64,000 bases of DNA from Sandaracinaceae bacterium. Its GTDB lineage: Bacteria; Myxococcota_A; Polyangia; Polyangiales; Sandaracinaceae. The position numbers and the translations under genes are program-made. The DNA lies in the NCBI GenBank assembly GCA_040218145.1, contig JAVJQK010000109.1:1-64000 (forward strand), in the 5' to 3' direction. Below are positions 14,517 to 22,256 of this stretch, piece after piece; the stretch's first letter is position 1; every line of letters starts with the position of its first letter. Under the pieces are notes generated by a model. The model searched no databases, was not told the origin of the DNA, and saw only the letters and a list, made by a program, of their open reading frames with translations.

Positions 14517-15782
14517 ATGGTCCGCGCCGCGATGAGCCAGAAGAGCCGCATCTCCGCCTTCCGTCCCGTGCCCCGCACCGGCGTGATCTTCGTGACCGCG
14601 GAGGCGCAGGCGCGCGGCTTCGATCCCACTGATCCCGACTGGTGCAACCTCGGTCAGGGACAGCCGGAGACGGGCCCGATCGAGGGCGCGCCGCCCCGCA
14701 TCGAGAGCCTCGAGATCCGCCCCGAGGATCAGGAGTACTCGCCGGTCGCCGGGCTCTGGGAGCTGCGCGAGGCCGTCGCGTCGTTCTACAACCAGCGCTA
14801 CCGGCGCGGCATGAAGAGCCAGTACACCGCCGAGAACGTCGCCATCGGCGGCGGCGGCCGGGTGAGCGTCATGCGCGCCTGCGCGGCCATCGGCTCGGTC
14901 CACATGGGGCACTTCCTCCCGGACTACACGGCGTACGAGGAGCTGCTCGACGTCTTCCGGCGCTTCACCCCGATCCCCATCCTCCTCGACCCGGAGCGCG
15001 GCTACGACTTCTCGCTGCGCGAGCTCCGACGCGAGATCATGGGCCGCGGGCTCGGCGGGCTGTTGATGAGCAACCCGTGCAATCCCACCGGCAAGGTGGT
15101 GCGGGACGGCGAGCTGGCCGGCTGGGTCTCGCTCGCGCGCGAGCTGGACTGCGCGATGCTCTTCGACGAGTTCTACTCGCACTACATCTGGAAGGGCGAC
15201 GGCAGCGTCAGCGCGGCCGCGCACGTCGAGGACGTCGACCAGGATCCGGTGATCCTCTTCGACGGGCTGACCAAGAACTGGCGCTACCCCGGCTGGCGCG
15301 TCTGCTGGACGCTGGGGCCCAAGCGAGTGATCAGCGCAGTGTCGAGCGCGGGCTCGTTCCTCGACGGCGGCCCCTCGCGCCCGATGCAGCGCGCGTCCAT
15401 CCCCCTGCTCGAGCCCGCCCTCGCGGGCCAGGAGGCGGCGGCGATTCGCCTGGTCTTCCGGGAGAAGCGAGACCTGATGGTGCGCGGGCTGCGCGACATC
15501 GGCGTGCGCTTCGACCTCGAGCCGGAGGGCACGTTCTACGCGTGGGGCGACGTCAGCGGGCTGCCCGAGGGGCTCCGCACGGGGGAAGACCTCTTCCGCG
15601 CCGCGCTCGACGAGAAGGTCATCGTCGTGCCGGGCAACTTCTTCGACGTCGACCCGGGCCAGCGCCGCGGCGGACGCTCGAGCCGCTTCCGCTCCCACGT
15701 GCGGTTCAGCTTCGGGCCGAGCAAGGACACGCTCGAGACCGCCATCGGTCGCCTCGGCGAGCTCGTCGCGCGCCGCCGCTGA
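14517..15782 (+). CDS. Class I/II PLP aminotransferase
   Basis: About 421 residues, fold-type I. Visible motifs are EYSPVAGLWELREAVASFY, GGGGRVSVMRA (phosphate cup), LPDYTAYEELL, SNPCNPTGKVV (cofactor-binding Asn), LFDEFYSHY (Asp to the pyridine nitrogen), LFDGLTKNWRYPGWRVCW with the Schiff-base Lys, and a C-terminal SHVRFSFGP carrying the substrate-carboxylate Arg. Substrate specificity cannot be read. Two starts are possible: ATG at 14517 and ATG at 14532 (MSQKSRISAF). GGAG at 14511 is too near the first and far from the second. It is divergent from the CBM9-like lipoprotein gene. Confidence 0.85.
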   Translation: MVRAAMSQKSRISAFRPVPRTGVIFVTAEAQARGFDPTDPDWCNLGQGQPETGPIEGAPPRIESLEIRPEDQEYSPVAGLWELREAVASFYNQRYRRGMKSQYTAENVAIGGGGRVSVMRACAAIGSVHMGHFLPDYTAYEELLDVFRRFTPIPILLDPERGYDFSLRELRREIMGRGLGGLLMSNPCNPTGKVVRDGELAGWVSLARELDCAMLFDEFYSHYIWKGDGSVSAAAHVEDVDQDPVILFDGLTKNWRYPGWRVCWTLGPKRVISAVSSAGSFLDGGPSRPMQRASIPLLEPALAGQEAAAIRLVFREKRDLMVRGLRDIGVRFDLEPEGTFYAWGDVSGLPEGLRTGEDLFRAALDEKVIVVPGNFFDVDPGQRRGGRSSRFRSHVRFSFGPSKDTLETAIGRLGELVARRR

Positions 15783-15791
15783 AGCCGGGCG

Positions 15792-16367
15792 TCAGTCGTC
15801 GAGCGGCAGACCGTCGGTCTTCGCGTAGATCTCCGCGAACGGGATCGTGACATCGAGGCTCGCCAGCGCGATCTCCCCGCCCACGAAGTCGCGCAGCAGC
15901 CACTCGTCCGACTCGAGGCGGCGGTAGAGCATCGCGTGCGGTGACTGGCTGTCGACGAGCAGCACCTCGCGTACGGTCGGGAGGCGGCGGTAGTGCGAGA
16001 GCTTCGCGCCGTGGTCGTGGCTCCGCGTGCTCTTCGACATGACCTCGAGCACGAAGCGCGGATTCGTCAACGAGCGCGGACGGTCGTTCGTGAAGGTCGG
16101 GGAGTCACACGTGACCACGCCGTCCGGGTAGAGATAGCTTCGCGTCTCCGAGATCTGAACGCGCTGACCCGAGTCGAACACGATACACGGTCCATCGCCT
16201 AGCGCTGCCTTCAGGATGGAGACCAGGTTTGGCACGATGACGTTGTGCCTCGGCGACGCGCCCGCCATCGCGACGACGACGCCGTTCAGGTACTCGTGAC
16301 GGAGCTCGCTGCCTCCGTCGAGCGCTAGGTAGTCCTCGACGCTCATCTCCTGCGCGCTCTCGGTCAT
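15792..16367 (-). CDS. Uma2-family (DUF820) putative endonuclease
   Basis: 191 residues, the full length of the Uma2 family, a PD-(D/E)XK-like nuclease fold. It shows MSVEDYLALDGGSELRHEYLNG at the N-terminus, HNVIVPNLV, SYLYPDGVVT with the conserved Asp, NPRFVLEVMSKSTRSHD with the catalytic Glu/Lys region, and KLSHYRRLPTVREVLLVD. Uma2 proteins are frequent in cyanobacteria and myxobacteria and their role is unsettled. It lies 18 bp downstream of the kinase gene and may be cotranscribed with it. Confidence 0.85.
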   Translation of the reverse strand: MTESAQEMSVEDYLALDGGSELRHEYLNGVVVAMAGASPRHNVIVPNLVSILKAALGDGPCIVFDSGQRVQISETRSYLYPDGVVTCDSPTFTNDRPRSLTNPRFVLEVMSKSTRSHDHGAKLSHYRRLPTVREVLLVDSQSPHAMLYRRLESDEWLLRDFVGGEIALASLDVTIPFAEIYAKTDGLPLDD

Positions 16368-16385
16368 GGAGCCAGTATCGCCCCG

Positions 16386-17648
16386 CTATGGCGGCGCGTC
16401 GACCTCGCCCGCGGCGCCGTCGTCCGCCGCGGCGGCGCCGGTCTCCGCGGGCGCGGCGCGGCGCGTGACCACCCAGCCGATCACGCCGAGCGAGATCAGG
16501 ATGATGAGCAGGCTGACCACCGCGACCAGGCGCCCGGAGCGCCTCTTGGCGCCGATCAGCTCGTCGAGCTCGTCGTCGGCCTCCGCGGCGAGCAAGAGAG
16601 ACTGCATCTCGTCGACCGGCGCCGCCGCCTGATGCGTGGGCGTGTCGACCTTGGGCCAGCCCCCGGTGGACGCGGGCTCGCGCCGGTCCAGCTCCGGCGG
16701 CGCGTCGGCCAGGTCGGGCACGATCTCCCGCAGCCGGCCGGCGATGTCCGTGTGGCGGACGTGATGCCCCTCGCGCGCGGCGAAGGTCAGCAAGGCGGCC
16801 TGCATCTCGTCGGCGCTCTGGTAGCGCTCGTCGCGGTTCTTGGAGAGCGCCATCTGGGCGATCACGTCGAGCTCGGGCGGGACGCTGCCGTTGACGGTGC
16901 GGATGGAGGGCACGTCCGGGTCGAGCACGATGGCGGCCACCGTCTCGTATTCGCTCGCGCGGTCGTAGAGGCTCTGCCCGGTGAGCGCCTCGTAGAGGCT
17001 GACGCCGAGCGAGAACACGTCGCTCCGCCCGTCGAGGGCCTGCCCCTGATACTGCTCGGGCGAGATGTAGGCGAACTTGCCCTTGAGGTTGCCGGCCTCG
17101 GTCTTGTGCTTGCGCTCGGTCGCCGCCGCCGCGACGCCGAAGTCGAGCAGCTTCGCGACCCCGTCGAAGCCGATCATGATGTTCTCGGGGTTGACGTCGC
17201 GGTGCACGATCGAGAGCGCGCGCCCCGTCTGGTCGGTGCAGGTGTGCGCGTGGTGCAGCGCGCCGGCGATGTCGGCGAAGATCTTCGTGACCATCGGCAC
17301 GGGCAGCGCGCCGCCGACCCGGTCGATCAGGTCGCGCAGGCTGATCCCGCGCACCCACTCCATCGCGAGGTAGAAGCTGCCGCCCTCCTCCCCGAACTCG
17401 TAGATGGGGCAGATGTTCGGGTGGCGCAGGTGCATGCAGAGCTTCGCCTCGTGCACGAACATCTCCACCATGCGCTCGTCGGTCGCGACGTGCGGCAGGA
17501 TGCGCTTGAGCACCAGGTGCCGACCCACGGTGTGCGGGCCGCGCTCGCGCGCGAGGAAGATCTCGGCCATCCCGCCGGAGGCGAGGCGCCCGATGACGTC
17601 GTACCGACCGATCTGGGCGACGGGCTCGAGAGAGGCGAGCGAAGACAC
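16386..17648 (-). CDS. Membrane-anchored Ser/Thr protein kinase
   Basis: 420 residues. The Hanks-type kinase domain covers about 14-285: IGRLASGGMAEIFLA (Gly loop), Lys49 in VLKRI, HRDVNPENIMI (catalytic Asp151, Asn156), LLDFGVAAAA, and the activation segment ending GKFAYISPEQYQG. The HRDVNPEN loop (V-N rather than L-K) is typical of myxobacterial kinases. Residues near 380-400 (LVAVVSLLIILISLGVIGWV) form one membrane span with a short Ala/Glu tail outside. No extracytoplasmic sensor domain follows. The start is GTG at 17648. It is divergent from the methylase gene across 84 bp. Confidence 0.9.
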   Translation of the reverse strand: MSSLASLEPVAQIGRYDVIGRLASGGMAEIFLARERGPHTVGRHLVLKRILPHVATDERMVEMFVHEAKLCMHLRHPNICPIYEFGEEGGSFYLAMEWVRGISLRDLIDRVGGALPVPMVTKIFADIAGALHHAHTCTDQTGRALSIVHRDVNPENIMIGFDGVAKLLDFGVAAAATERKHKTEAGNLKGKFAYISPEQYQGQALDGRSDVFSLGVSLYEALTGQSLYDRASEYETVAAIVLDPDVPSIRTVNGSVPPELDVIAQMALSKNRDERYQSADEMQAALLTFAAREGHHVRHTDIAGRLREIVPDLADAPPELDRREPASTGGWPKVDTPTHQAAAPVDEMQSLLLAAEADDELDELIGAKRRSGRLVAVVSLLIILISLGVIGWVVTRRAAPAETGAAAADDGAAGEVDAPP

Positions 17649-17732
17649 TGCGTCGGTACTCTAACAGCCCGCCGGGGATGCGGATCTGCTGCTTTTTTCG
17701 GGGGTACTGAGATGTAGGATAGCGTCGCACGC

Positions 17733-18602
17733 ATGGCTACATCAGCTGCGGCTCGCGTCGATCTCCGATCCCTCCCGCTTCGCGCCCCGTCACCCTTCAT
17801 CAAGTGGGTGGGCGGCAAAGGCCGACTGCTGGCCCAGCTCCTGCCGCTGCTCCCCCCCGGGGTCGAGCGGATGCGCCACGTCGAGCCCTTCTCCGGGGGG
17901 GCGGCGATGTTCTTCGCCCGGCGTCCGGAGCGCGCGCTCCTCTGCGACGTGAACGCGGCGCTGGTGGAGACCTATCGCATGGTGCGCGACGAGGTCGACG
18001 CGGTGATCGACGCGCTCGAGCCCCTGGCCGAAGACCACGGCAAGGAGGCCTACTACCGCGTGCGCACCCGCTACAACGAGACGCGGCACGGCGCGCACGG
18101 CCCGCAGCGCGCGGCGATGTTCATCTACCTGAACAAGACCTGCTTCAACGGGCTGCACCGCGTGAACAAGAAGGGCGAGTTCAACGTCCCGGCCGGTCGC
18201 TACAAGAACCCCCGCATCATCGACGGCGAGGGCCTCTACGCCGCGAGCGCGGAGCTGCAGAAGGCGGAGCTGAAGAACGTGCCCTTCGAGGCCTTGCTCG
18301 AGCAGGCCCGCCCCGGCGACTTCGTCTACCTCGACCCGCCCTACGAGCCGGTCAGCACCACCGCGAGCTTCACCAGCTACGCGCGCGACGGCTTCACCCA
18401 GGAGGACCAGACCCGCCTCCGCGACGTCTTCGACGCGCTGACCCGCCGCGGCTGCAAGTGCATGCTCTCCAACAGCGACGTGCCCTTCATCCGCGAGCTC
18501 TACCGCAAGCACCGCATCGACACCGTGGCCGCGCCCCGCGCCGTCAACTGCGACGCGAGCAAGCGCGGCAACGTCACCGAGGTCGTCGTCCGCAACTACT
18601 GA
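17733..18602 (+). CDS. DNA adenine methylase (D12 class)
   Basis: 289 residues. A Dam-type N6-adenine methyltransferase, which transfers methyl from S-adenosylmethionine. FIKWVGGKGRLLAQLLPLLP (22-41) is the AdoMet motif I region of the D12 class, HVEPFSGGAAMFFA follows, LLCDVNAALVETYRMV binds AdoMet, and the catalytic motif DPPY is at residues 201-204. FIYLNKTCFNGLHRVNKKGE is the conserved D12 loop contacting GATC-type sites in Dam. No restriction partner is adjacent, so it is probably a solitary regulatory or housekeeping methylase. It overlaps the convergent tatD gene by 7 bp. Confidence 0.9.
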   Translation: MATSAAARVDLRSLPLRAPSPFIKWVGGKGRLLAQLLPLLPPGVERMRHVEPFSGGAAMFFARRPERALLCDVNAALVETYRMVRDEVDAVIDALEPLAEDHGKEAYYRVRTRYNETRHGAHGPQRAAMFIYLNKTCFNGLHRVNKKGEFNVPAGRYKNPRIIDGEGLYAASAELQKAELKNVPFEALLEQARPGDFVYLDPPYEPVSTTASFTSYARDGFTQEDQTRLRDVFDALTRRGCKCMLSNSDVPFIRELYRKHRIDTVAAPRAVNCDASKRGNVTEVVVRNY

Positions 18603-19369
18603 GCCCAGCCGAAGAAGCGCTCGGCGACGGCGGTGGTCTGCGCCGCGACCTCGGCCTCGCTGCGACCCGAGGCCTCGGCCACCGCCCGGCGCACGTAGGG
18701 CAGGAACGCGGGCTCGTTCCGGCGCGCGGGCGCCTCCCGCGGCGTGAGGAACGGCGCGTCCGTCTCGATCATCAGGCGGTCCTCGGGGATGCGCGCCACG
18801 AGCGGGATCAAATGCGCCCCGCGGCGCGCGTCGCAGATCCAGCCCGTGATCCCGATGTGCAGGTCCAGCTCGAGGTAGGCGTCGAGCGCGCGCGCCTCTC
18901 CCGTGAAGCAGTGCACGACCCCGCCCACGAGCCGGGGCCGCCAGCGCGAGAGGATGGCCACGAAGTCCGCGTGCGCCTCCCGCTCGTGCAGGAACACGGG
19001 CAGCTGGACCTCGGCCGCGAGCTCGAGCTGGAGCTCGAAGACGCGCCGCTGCACGTCGCGCGGGGAGAAGTCACGGTCATAGTCGAGCCCGCACTCTCCG
19101 ACCGCTCGGACGACGGGCCGCGCGGCGAGGCGCCCGAGCACGTCGGCCGCCTCTCGGCTCGCGGTCCGCGCGTTGTGCGGGTGGATGCCCGCCGTGCAGC
19201 GCAGGGTCTCGGGCCGGCTCGCGGCGAGCGCCTCCGCCCGGCGGCTCACGTCCTCGCTCAACCCGGTCACGACCATGCGATCGACCGAGGCCTCCTGCGC
19301 GCGGTGGATCACCTCCGCGAGATCGGCGCGGAAGCGCCGGTGGGTGAGGTTGCAGCCGATGTCGATCAC
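18596..19369 (-). CDS. tatD: TatD-family metal-dependent DNase
   Basis: 257 residues, normal TatD length. It has the N-terminal IDIGCNLTHRRF (His metal ligand; the usual D-x-H is altered to N-L-T-H), AGIHPHNA, VRAVGECGLDYDRD with the bridging Glu, LPVFLHEREA, GVVHCFTGEA with metal His, and LMIETDAPFLTP. TatD proteins are 3'-5' DNA exonucleases and also act as D-aminoacyl-tRNA-deacylase-like hydrolases. The start ATG overlaps the stop of the preceding small gene by 4 nt (ATGA). The 3' end overlaps the methylase gene. Confidence 0.9.
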   Translation of the reverse strand: MIDIGCNLTHRRFRADLAEVIHRAQEASVDRMVVTGLSEDVSRRAEALAASRPETLRCTAGIHPHNARTASREAADVLGRLAARPVVRAVGECGLDYDRDFSPRDVQRRVFELQLELAAEVQLPVFLHEREAHADFVAILSRWRPRLVGGVVHCFTGEARALDAYLELDLHIGITGWICDARRGAHLIPLVARIPEDRLMIETDAPFLTPREAPARRNEPAFLPYVRRAVAEASGRSEAEVAAQTTAVAERFFGWAQ

Positions 19370-19680
19370 GACGCCACCTCGAGCACGAAGTCACGCGCCG
19401 CCGTCTCGGCCACGAGCCGGTGATGCCGCTCGCGGTCCCAGGTCATGTTGGGGCTCCACCCGTCGCGCGGAGGCCGCTGCAGGTGGAAGCGACCGCGCAG
19501 CCACGCGCGCAGGATCAACAGCCGCGTGGTCTCTCGCCGACACCTCACCCAGGCCCGCTGCACCTCGTGCATGGGCTCGGTCCACGTCTGGCGGAGGCGC
19601 GCCTTCAGGCGTCGGCTCTCGGCCGCCAGCTCGGCGAGGGCGGCGACCAGGGCCGCGGTGTTCACGTCGTCGTTCGTCAT
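19366..19680 (-). CDS. Small basic protein, unknown function
   Basis: 104 residues. The ATG at 19680 has AGGA seven bases upstream (CAGGAACGACG). It has an N-terminal helix (ALVAALAELAAESRRLKARL), then an Arg-rich body (VQRAWVRCRRETTRLLILRA, WLRGRFHLQRPPRDGW). No family is recognised and no signal or membrane segment is seen. It is coupled to tatD by an ATGA overlap. Confidence 0.6.
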   Translation of the reverse strand: MTNDDVNTAALVAALAELAAESRRLKARLRQTWTEPMHEVQRAWVRCRRETTRLLILRAWLRGRFHLQRPPRDGWSPNMTWDRERHHRLVAETAARDFVLEVAS

Positions 19681-19787
19681 CGTCGTTCCTGTCCTGGGCG
19701 GCCCGGCCTTCGCCGCCCGATGGGGGCTAGCGAAGGGGTGGGCGCACGCAGGCCAGGCGCGTGCACGTCGTGTGACTACAAACAGAA

Positions 19788-19860
19788 TTGCGGGAGCCCG
19801 AATCGAACGAGCCTCTCCGGGTGGCTGACCCGGCGTAGGTACCGCTCCTACCATCCCGCG
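19788..19860 (-). tRNA. tRNA-like gene: initiator-type stems, abnormal anticodon loop
   Basis: The minus strand folds into a complete 73-nt cloverleaf. The acceptor is CGCGGGA/TCCCGCA with discriminator A and a C1-A72 mismatch. The D arm is GTAG-GAGCGGTAC-CTAC. The anticodon stem is CCGGG/CCCGG, giving three stacked G-C pairs at 29-31/39-41. The variable loop is AGAG, and the T arm is GCTCG-TTCGATT-CGGGC. C1-A72 and the three G-C pairs are hallmarks of bacterial initiator tRNA. The anticodon loop is TCAGCCA, however: it has no CAT, position 33 is C instead of the universal U, and 37 is C. CCA is not encoded. By position the anticodon would be AGC. It lies in the 327-bp gap between mlaF and the small basic gene; the rest of that gap shows nothing. 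Confidence 0.7.
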
Positions 19861-20007
19861 GAACGCGGACTCTGATCCGGCGAAGACACAGTCTTCCAGC
19901 GGCCGTGAGCGGCTGGGACCGGGGTGCCTTCGCATGTGTTCGACTGGATCTTAGAGCCCGTCACCTCTTGGGTGTCGGGGGGAGCGTGAGCATCCTGGCG
20001 GGGGCTG

Positions 20008-20835
20008 TCAAGCGCCGGCCTGCTCCTCGCTGCCCGCGGTGCTCACGCCGGACGCGCGCAGGAAGTCGACGACGATCTCGTTGTCCGTGCGGAGGATCTC
20101 GTCGGGCGTGCTGCTCTCCTCGATGCGGCCCGCGTAGAGCATGCTGACGCGGTCGCCGATCTCGAAGACGCTGGCCATGTCGTGCGTGATGATCAGAGAG
20201 GTGACGCCGAACTTGTCCGCGGTCTCGCGGATCAGCTCGTCCACGCGTCGCGAGCTGATCGGGTCGAGGCCGCTCGTCGGCTCGTCGTAGACCAGGATCT
20301 CTGGCTCGAGCACGAGGGCGCGGGCCAGGGCGCTGCGCTTCTGCATCCCGCCCGAGATCTCCCCGGGGAGCTTGTGCGCCGCGTCCGCCACGCGGAAGTC
20401 GGTGAGCCGCGACATCACGCGCTCCTTGATCTCCTTGCGGCTCATCTTGGTGTGCTCGCGGAGCGGGAACGCGCAGTTGTCGAAGACGCTCATCGAGTCG
20501 AAGAGCGCCCCGAACTGGAAGACCATGCCGAACTTGCGGCGCGTCGGGACGAGCTCCCAGTCGTTGAGCGGCAAGATGTCGAGCCCGTCGACCAGGATCT
20601 CGCCGCTGTCGGGCGTCTCGAGCCGGAGCAGCTGGCGCGTGAACACGCTCTTCCCGGCCCCGGAGCCGCCGATGATGATGTTGATCTCGCCCCGCCAGAT
20701 GTCCAGATCGATGCCCTGCAACACCTCGTGCTCACCGTAGCTCTTCCGGAGGCCGCGCACGCGGATCTGGACCGGATCCTCGCGCCCCTCCTTCGTCCCC
20801 TCCAGGACCTTCTTCTCTTTGGCGAACCACGCCAT
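20008..20835 (-). CDS. mlaF: Mla-type ABC transporter ATPase
   Basis: 275 residues, the ATPase of a phospholipid transport (MlaFE / Mce-type) ABC system at the inner membrane. It has Walker A IIGGSGAGKSVFTRQLLRL, Q-loop VFQFGALFDSMSVFDNCAFP (the GALFDSMSVFDN segment is typical of MlaF), signature GEISGGMQKRSALARAL, Walker B ILVYDEPTSGLDP and H-loop IITHDM. The first 20 residues (AWFAKEKKVLEGTKEGRED) are an extra charged extension. The ATG at 20835 overlaps the stop of the MopE-type lipoprotein gene (ATGA), which supports this start over GTG at 20850. No mlaD/mce substrate-binding gene follows in this window. Confidence 0.9.
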   Translation of the reverse strand: MAWFAKEKKVLEGTKEGREDPVQIRVRGLRKSYGEHEVLQGIDLDIWRGEINIIIGGSGAGKSVFTRQLLRLETPDSGEILVDGLDILPLNDWELVPTRRKFGMVFQFGALFDSMSVFDNCAFPLREHTKMSRKEIKERVMSRLTDFRVADAAHKLPGEISGGMQKRSALARALVLEPEILVYDEPTSGLDPISSRRVDELIRETADKFGVTSLIITHDMASVFEIGDRVSMLYAGRIEESSTPDEILRTDNEIVVDFLRASGVSTAGSEEQAGA

Positions 20836-21287
20836 CACGGAGCCAGACACCCGTCGTCGATCTCGCCGTCGCAGTCGTCGTCGACGCCGTCACCCGTGCC
20901 CTCGGGCCCGCAGTTCTCGGGCTCCGGCGGGATCTCGGGGATGCACTGCGACCAGCTGCCGTCGTATCGCATCTGGATTCCCTGGCAGCGCCCCAGCCCG
21001 CACGGGCGCGGCGGCTCACTGCAGTCGCCTCCACAGCACTCGTCGACGATGCCGTCGCAGTCCTCGTCCTCCGGTGTGGCGCAACGCTCGTCCGCGTACG
21101 GGCTGACCCGCTCGGACTCATCGTCACAGTCCGGGTAAGGCCCCGTGCAGCCCGGGCCCGCAGGCACTCCGTCTCCGTCCTCGTCGACGCACTCGAGGCC
21201 GCTGTCCGGCGACGGCGAGTGGACCTCGGCGCACCCCGTCGTAAGGAGCACGGTCATCAGGAGCACGAGCAAGTGCGCGCGGCTCAC
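20835..21287 (-). CDS. MopE-type metal-binding-motif lipoprotein
   Basis: 150 residues. A GTG start overlaps the mlaE stop (GTGA), and the stop overlaps the mlaF start (ATGA). The signal SRAHLLVLLMTVLLTTGC ends in a lipobox. The mature part is Cys/Asp-rich: VDEDGDGVP, then YPDCDDESERVSPYADERC followed by DEDCDGIVDECC, and a second partial copy (GDGVDDDCDGEIDDGC). This is the MopE/'putative metal-binding motif' pattern of Methylococcus MopE and of many deltaproteobacterial surface proteins, with Ca-binding-like Asp clusters. It is wedged between permease and ATPase genes of the Mla system, where such a protein is not part of the known complex. Confidence 0.8.
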   Translation of the reverse strand: MSRAHLLVLLMTVLLTTGCAEVHSPSPDSGLECVDEDGDGVPAGPGCTGPYPDCDDESERVSPYADERCATPEDEDCDGIVDECCGGDCSEPPRPCGLGRCQGIQMRYDGSWSQCIPEIPPEPENCGPEGTGDGVDDDCDGEIDDGCLAP

Positions 21288-22141
21288 ACCCCGACTCCCT
21301 GGCCGAGGATCACGGCGGTGAGCACGTAGTCGAGGACGAGGACGGCGACCGAGGCCTGCACCACCGCGCGGTTGGTGGCCTGGCCGACGCCGGCCGCGCC
21401 GCCCGAGGCGTAGAAGCCCTGGCGACACGCGACGAAGGTGAGCGCGGCGCCGAAGACGGCGGACTTGGTCAGCCCCTGCCGGACGTCGGCCGCGTCGACG
21501 AACCACTTGACGCGCTCGACGAAGATCCCGCCGTCGATGCCCATCAGGTAGACGCCCACCACGTAGGCGCCGACGAGGCCGACCATGAAGGCGAGCAGCG
21601 CCATGATCGGCGTCGCGATGGTCGCGGCGATGACGCGGGGCACGATGAGGTACTGGATCGGGTTGACGCTCATCGTCGTCAGGGCGTCGATCTGGTTGGT
21701 CACCCGCATCGAGGCGATCTCGGTCGCCATCGCGCTGCCGGCGCGGCTGGTGATCATGAGGGCGCTGAACACCGGCGCGAGCTCACGGCTGAGCGCCAGG
21801 CCGATGACCGCGCCGACCTGGTTCTCGGCCCCGAACTGCCGGAAGCCGTCGATCAGCTGCAGGCTGAAGACGCCGCCGACGAAGATGCCGCTGAGGCCGA
21901 CGATGAAGATCGACTGCACGCCGAGGAACTCGAGGTGCTCGATGATGAGCCGGAAGCGGTAGGGGGGCCGGATGCCCCACATGAAGGTCTCGTACATCAG
22001 CCGGGCCATGAACCCGACCTCCGCGATGAACGCGAGCGGCCACGCGAAGATCCACGCGAGCGCCTGGAGGCCGGCCTGCCCCCAGCTGGGCTGCGCCTCC
22101 GGTCCCTCGCCTTCGGGGGTCTCCTCCGCCGCCTCCGCCAT
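21284..22141 (-). CDS. mlaE: Mla-type ABC transporter permease
   Basis: 285 residues, the MlaE/YrbE permease family. After a Glu/Pro-rich cytoplasmic start the protein has an amphipathic interface helix and about five membrane segments. It carries the family hallmarks GLSGIFVGGVFSLQLIDGFR, GLALSRELAPVFSALMITSR, GSAMATEIASMRVTNQIDAL (the EIASM.VTEQIDAL motif) and a VPRVIAATIATPIMALLA span. MlaE homologues exchange phospholipids with the outer-membrane pathway. It is the first gene of the coupled permease-lipoprotein-ATPase operon and diverges from alr across 115 bp. No riboswitch or clear promoter is seen there. Confidence 0.9.
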   Translation of the reverse strand: MAEAAEETPEGEGPEAQPSWGQAGLQALAWIFAWPLAFIAEVGFMARLMYETFMWGIRPPYRFRLIIEHLEFLGVQSIFIVGLSGIFVGGVFSLQLIDGFRQFGAENQVGAVIGLALSRELAPVFSALMITSRAGSAMATEIASMRVTNQIDALTTMSVNPIQYLIVPRVIAATIATPIMALLAFMVGLVGAYVVGVYLMGIDGGIFVERVKWFVDAADVRQGLTKSAVFGAALTFVACRQGFYASGGAAGVGQATNRAVVQASVAVLVLDYVLTAVILGQGVGV

Positions 22142-22256
22142 CCCGGGGTGATACCACGCGTGCGGAATGCGCGCCCCGTGCCCCGGCGTCTTGGATCCCG
22201 TGGAAGAACCTCCGAGATCCTCCGGGCTCGGTACTTCAGCGGGCTCCTTGACCGCG

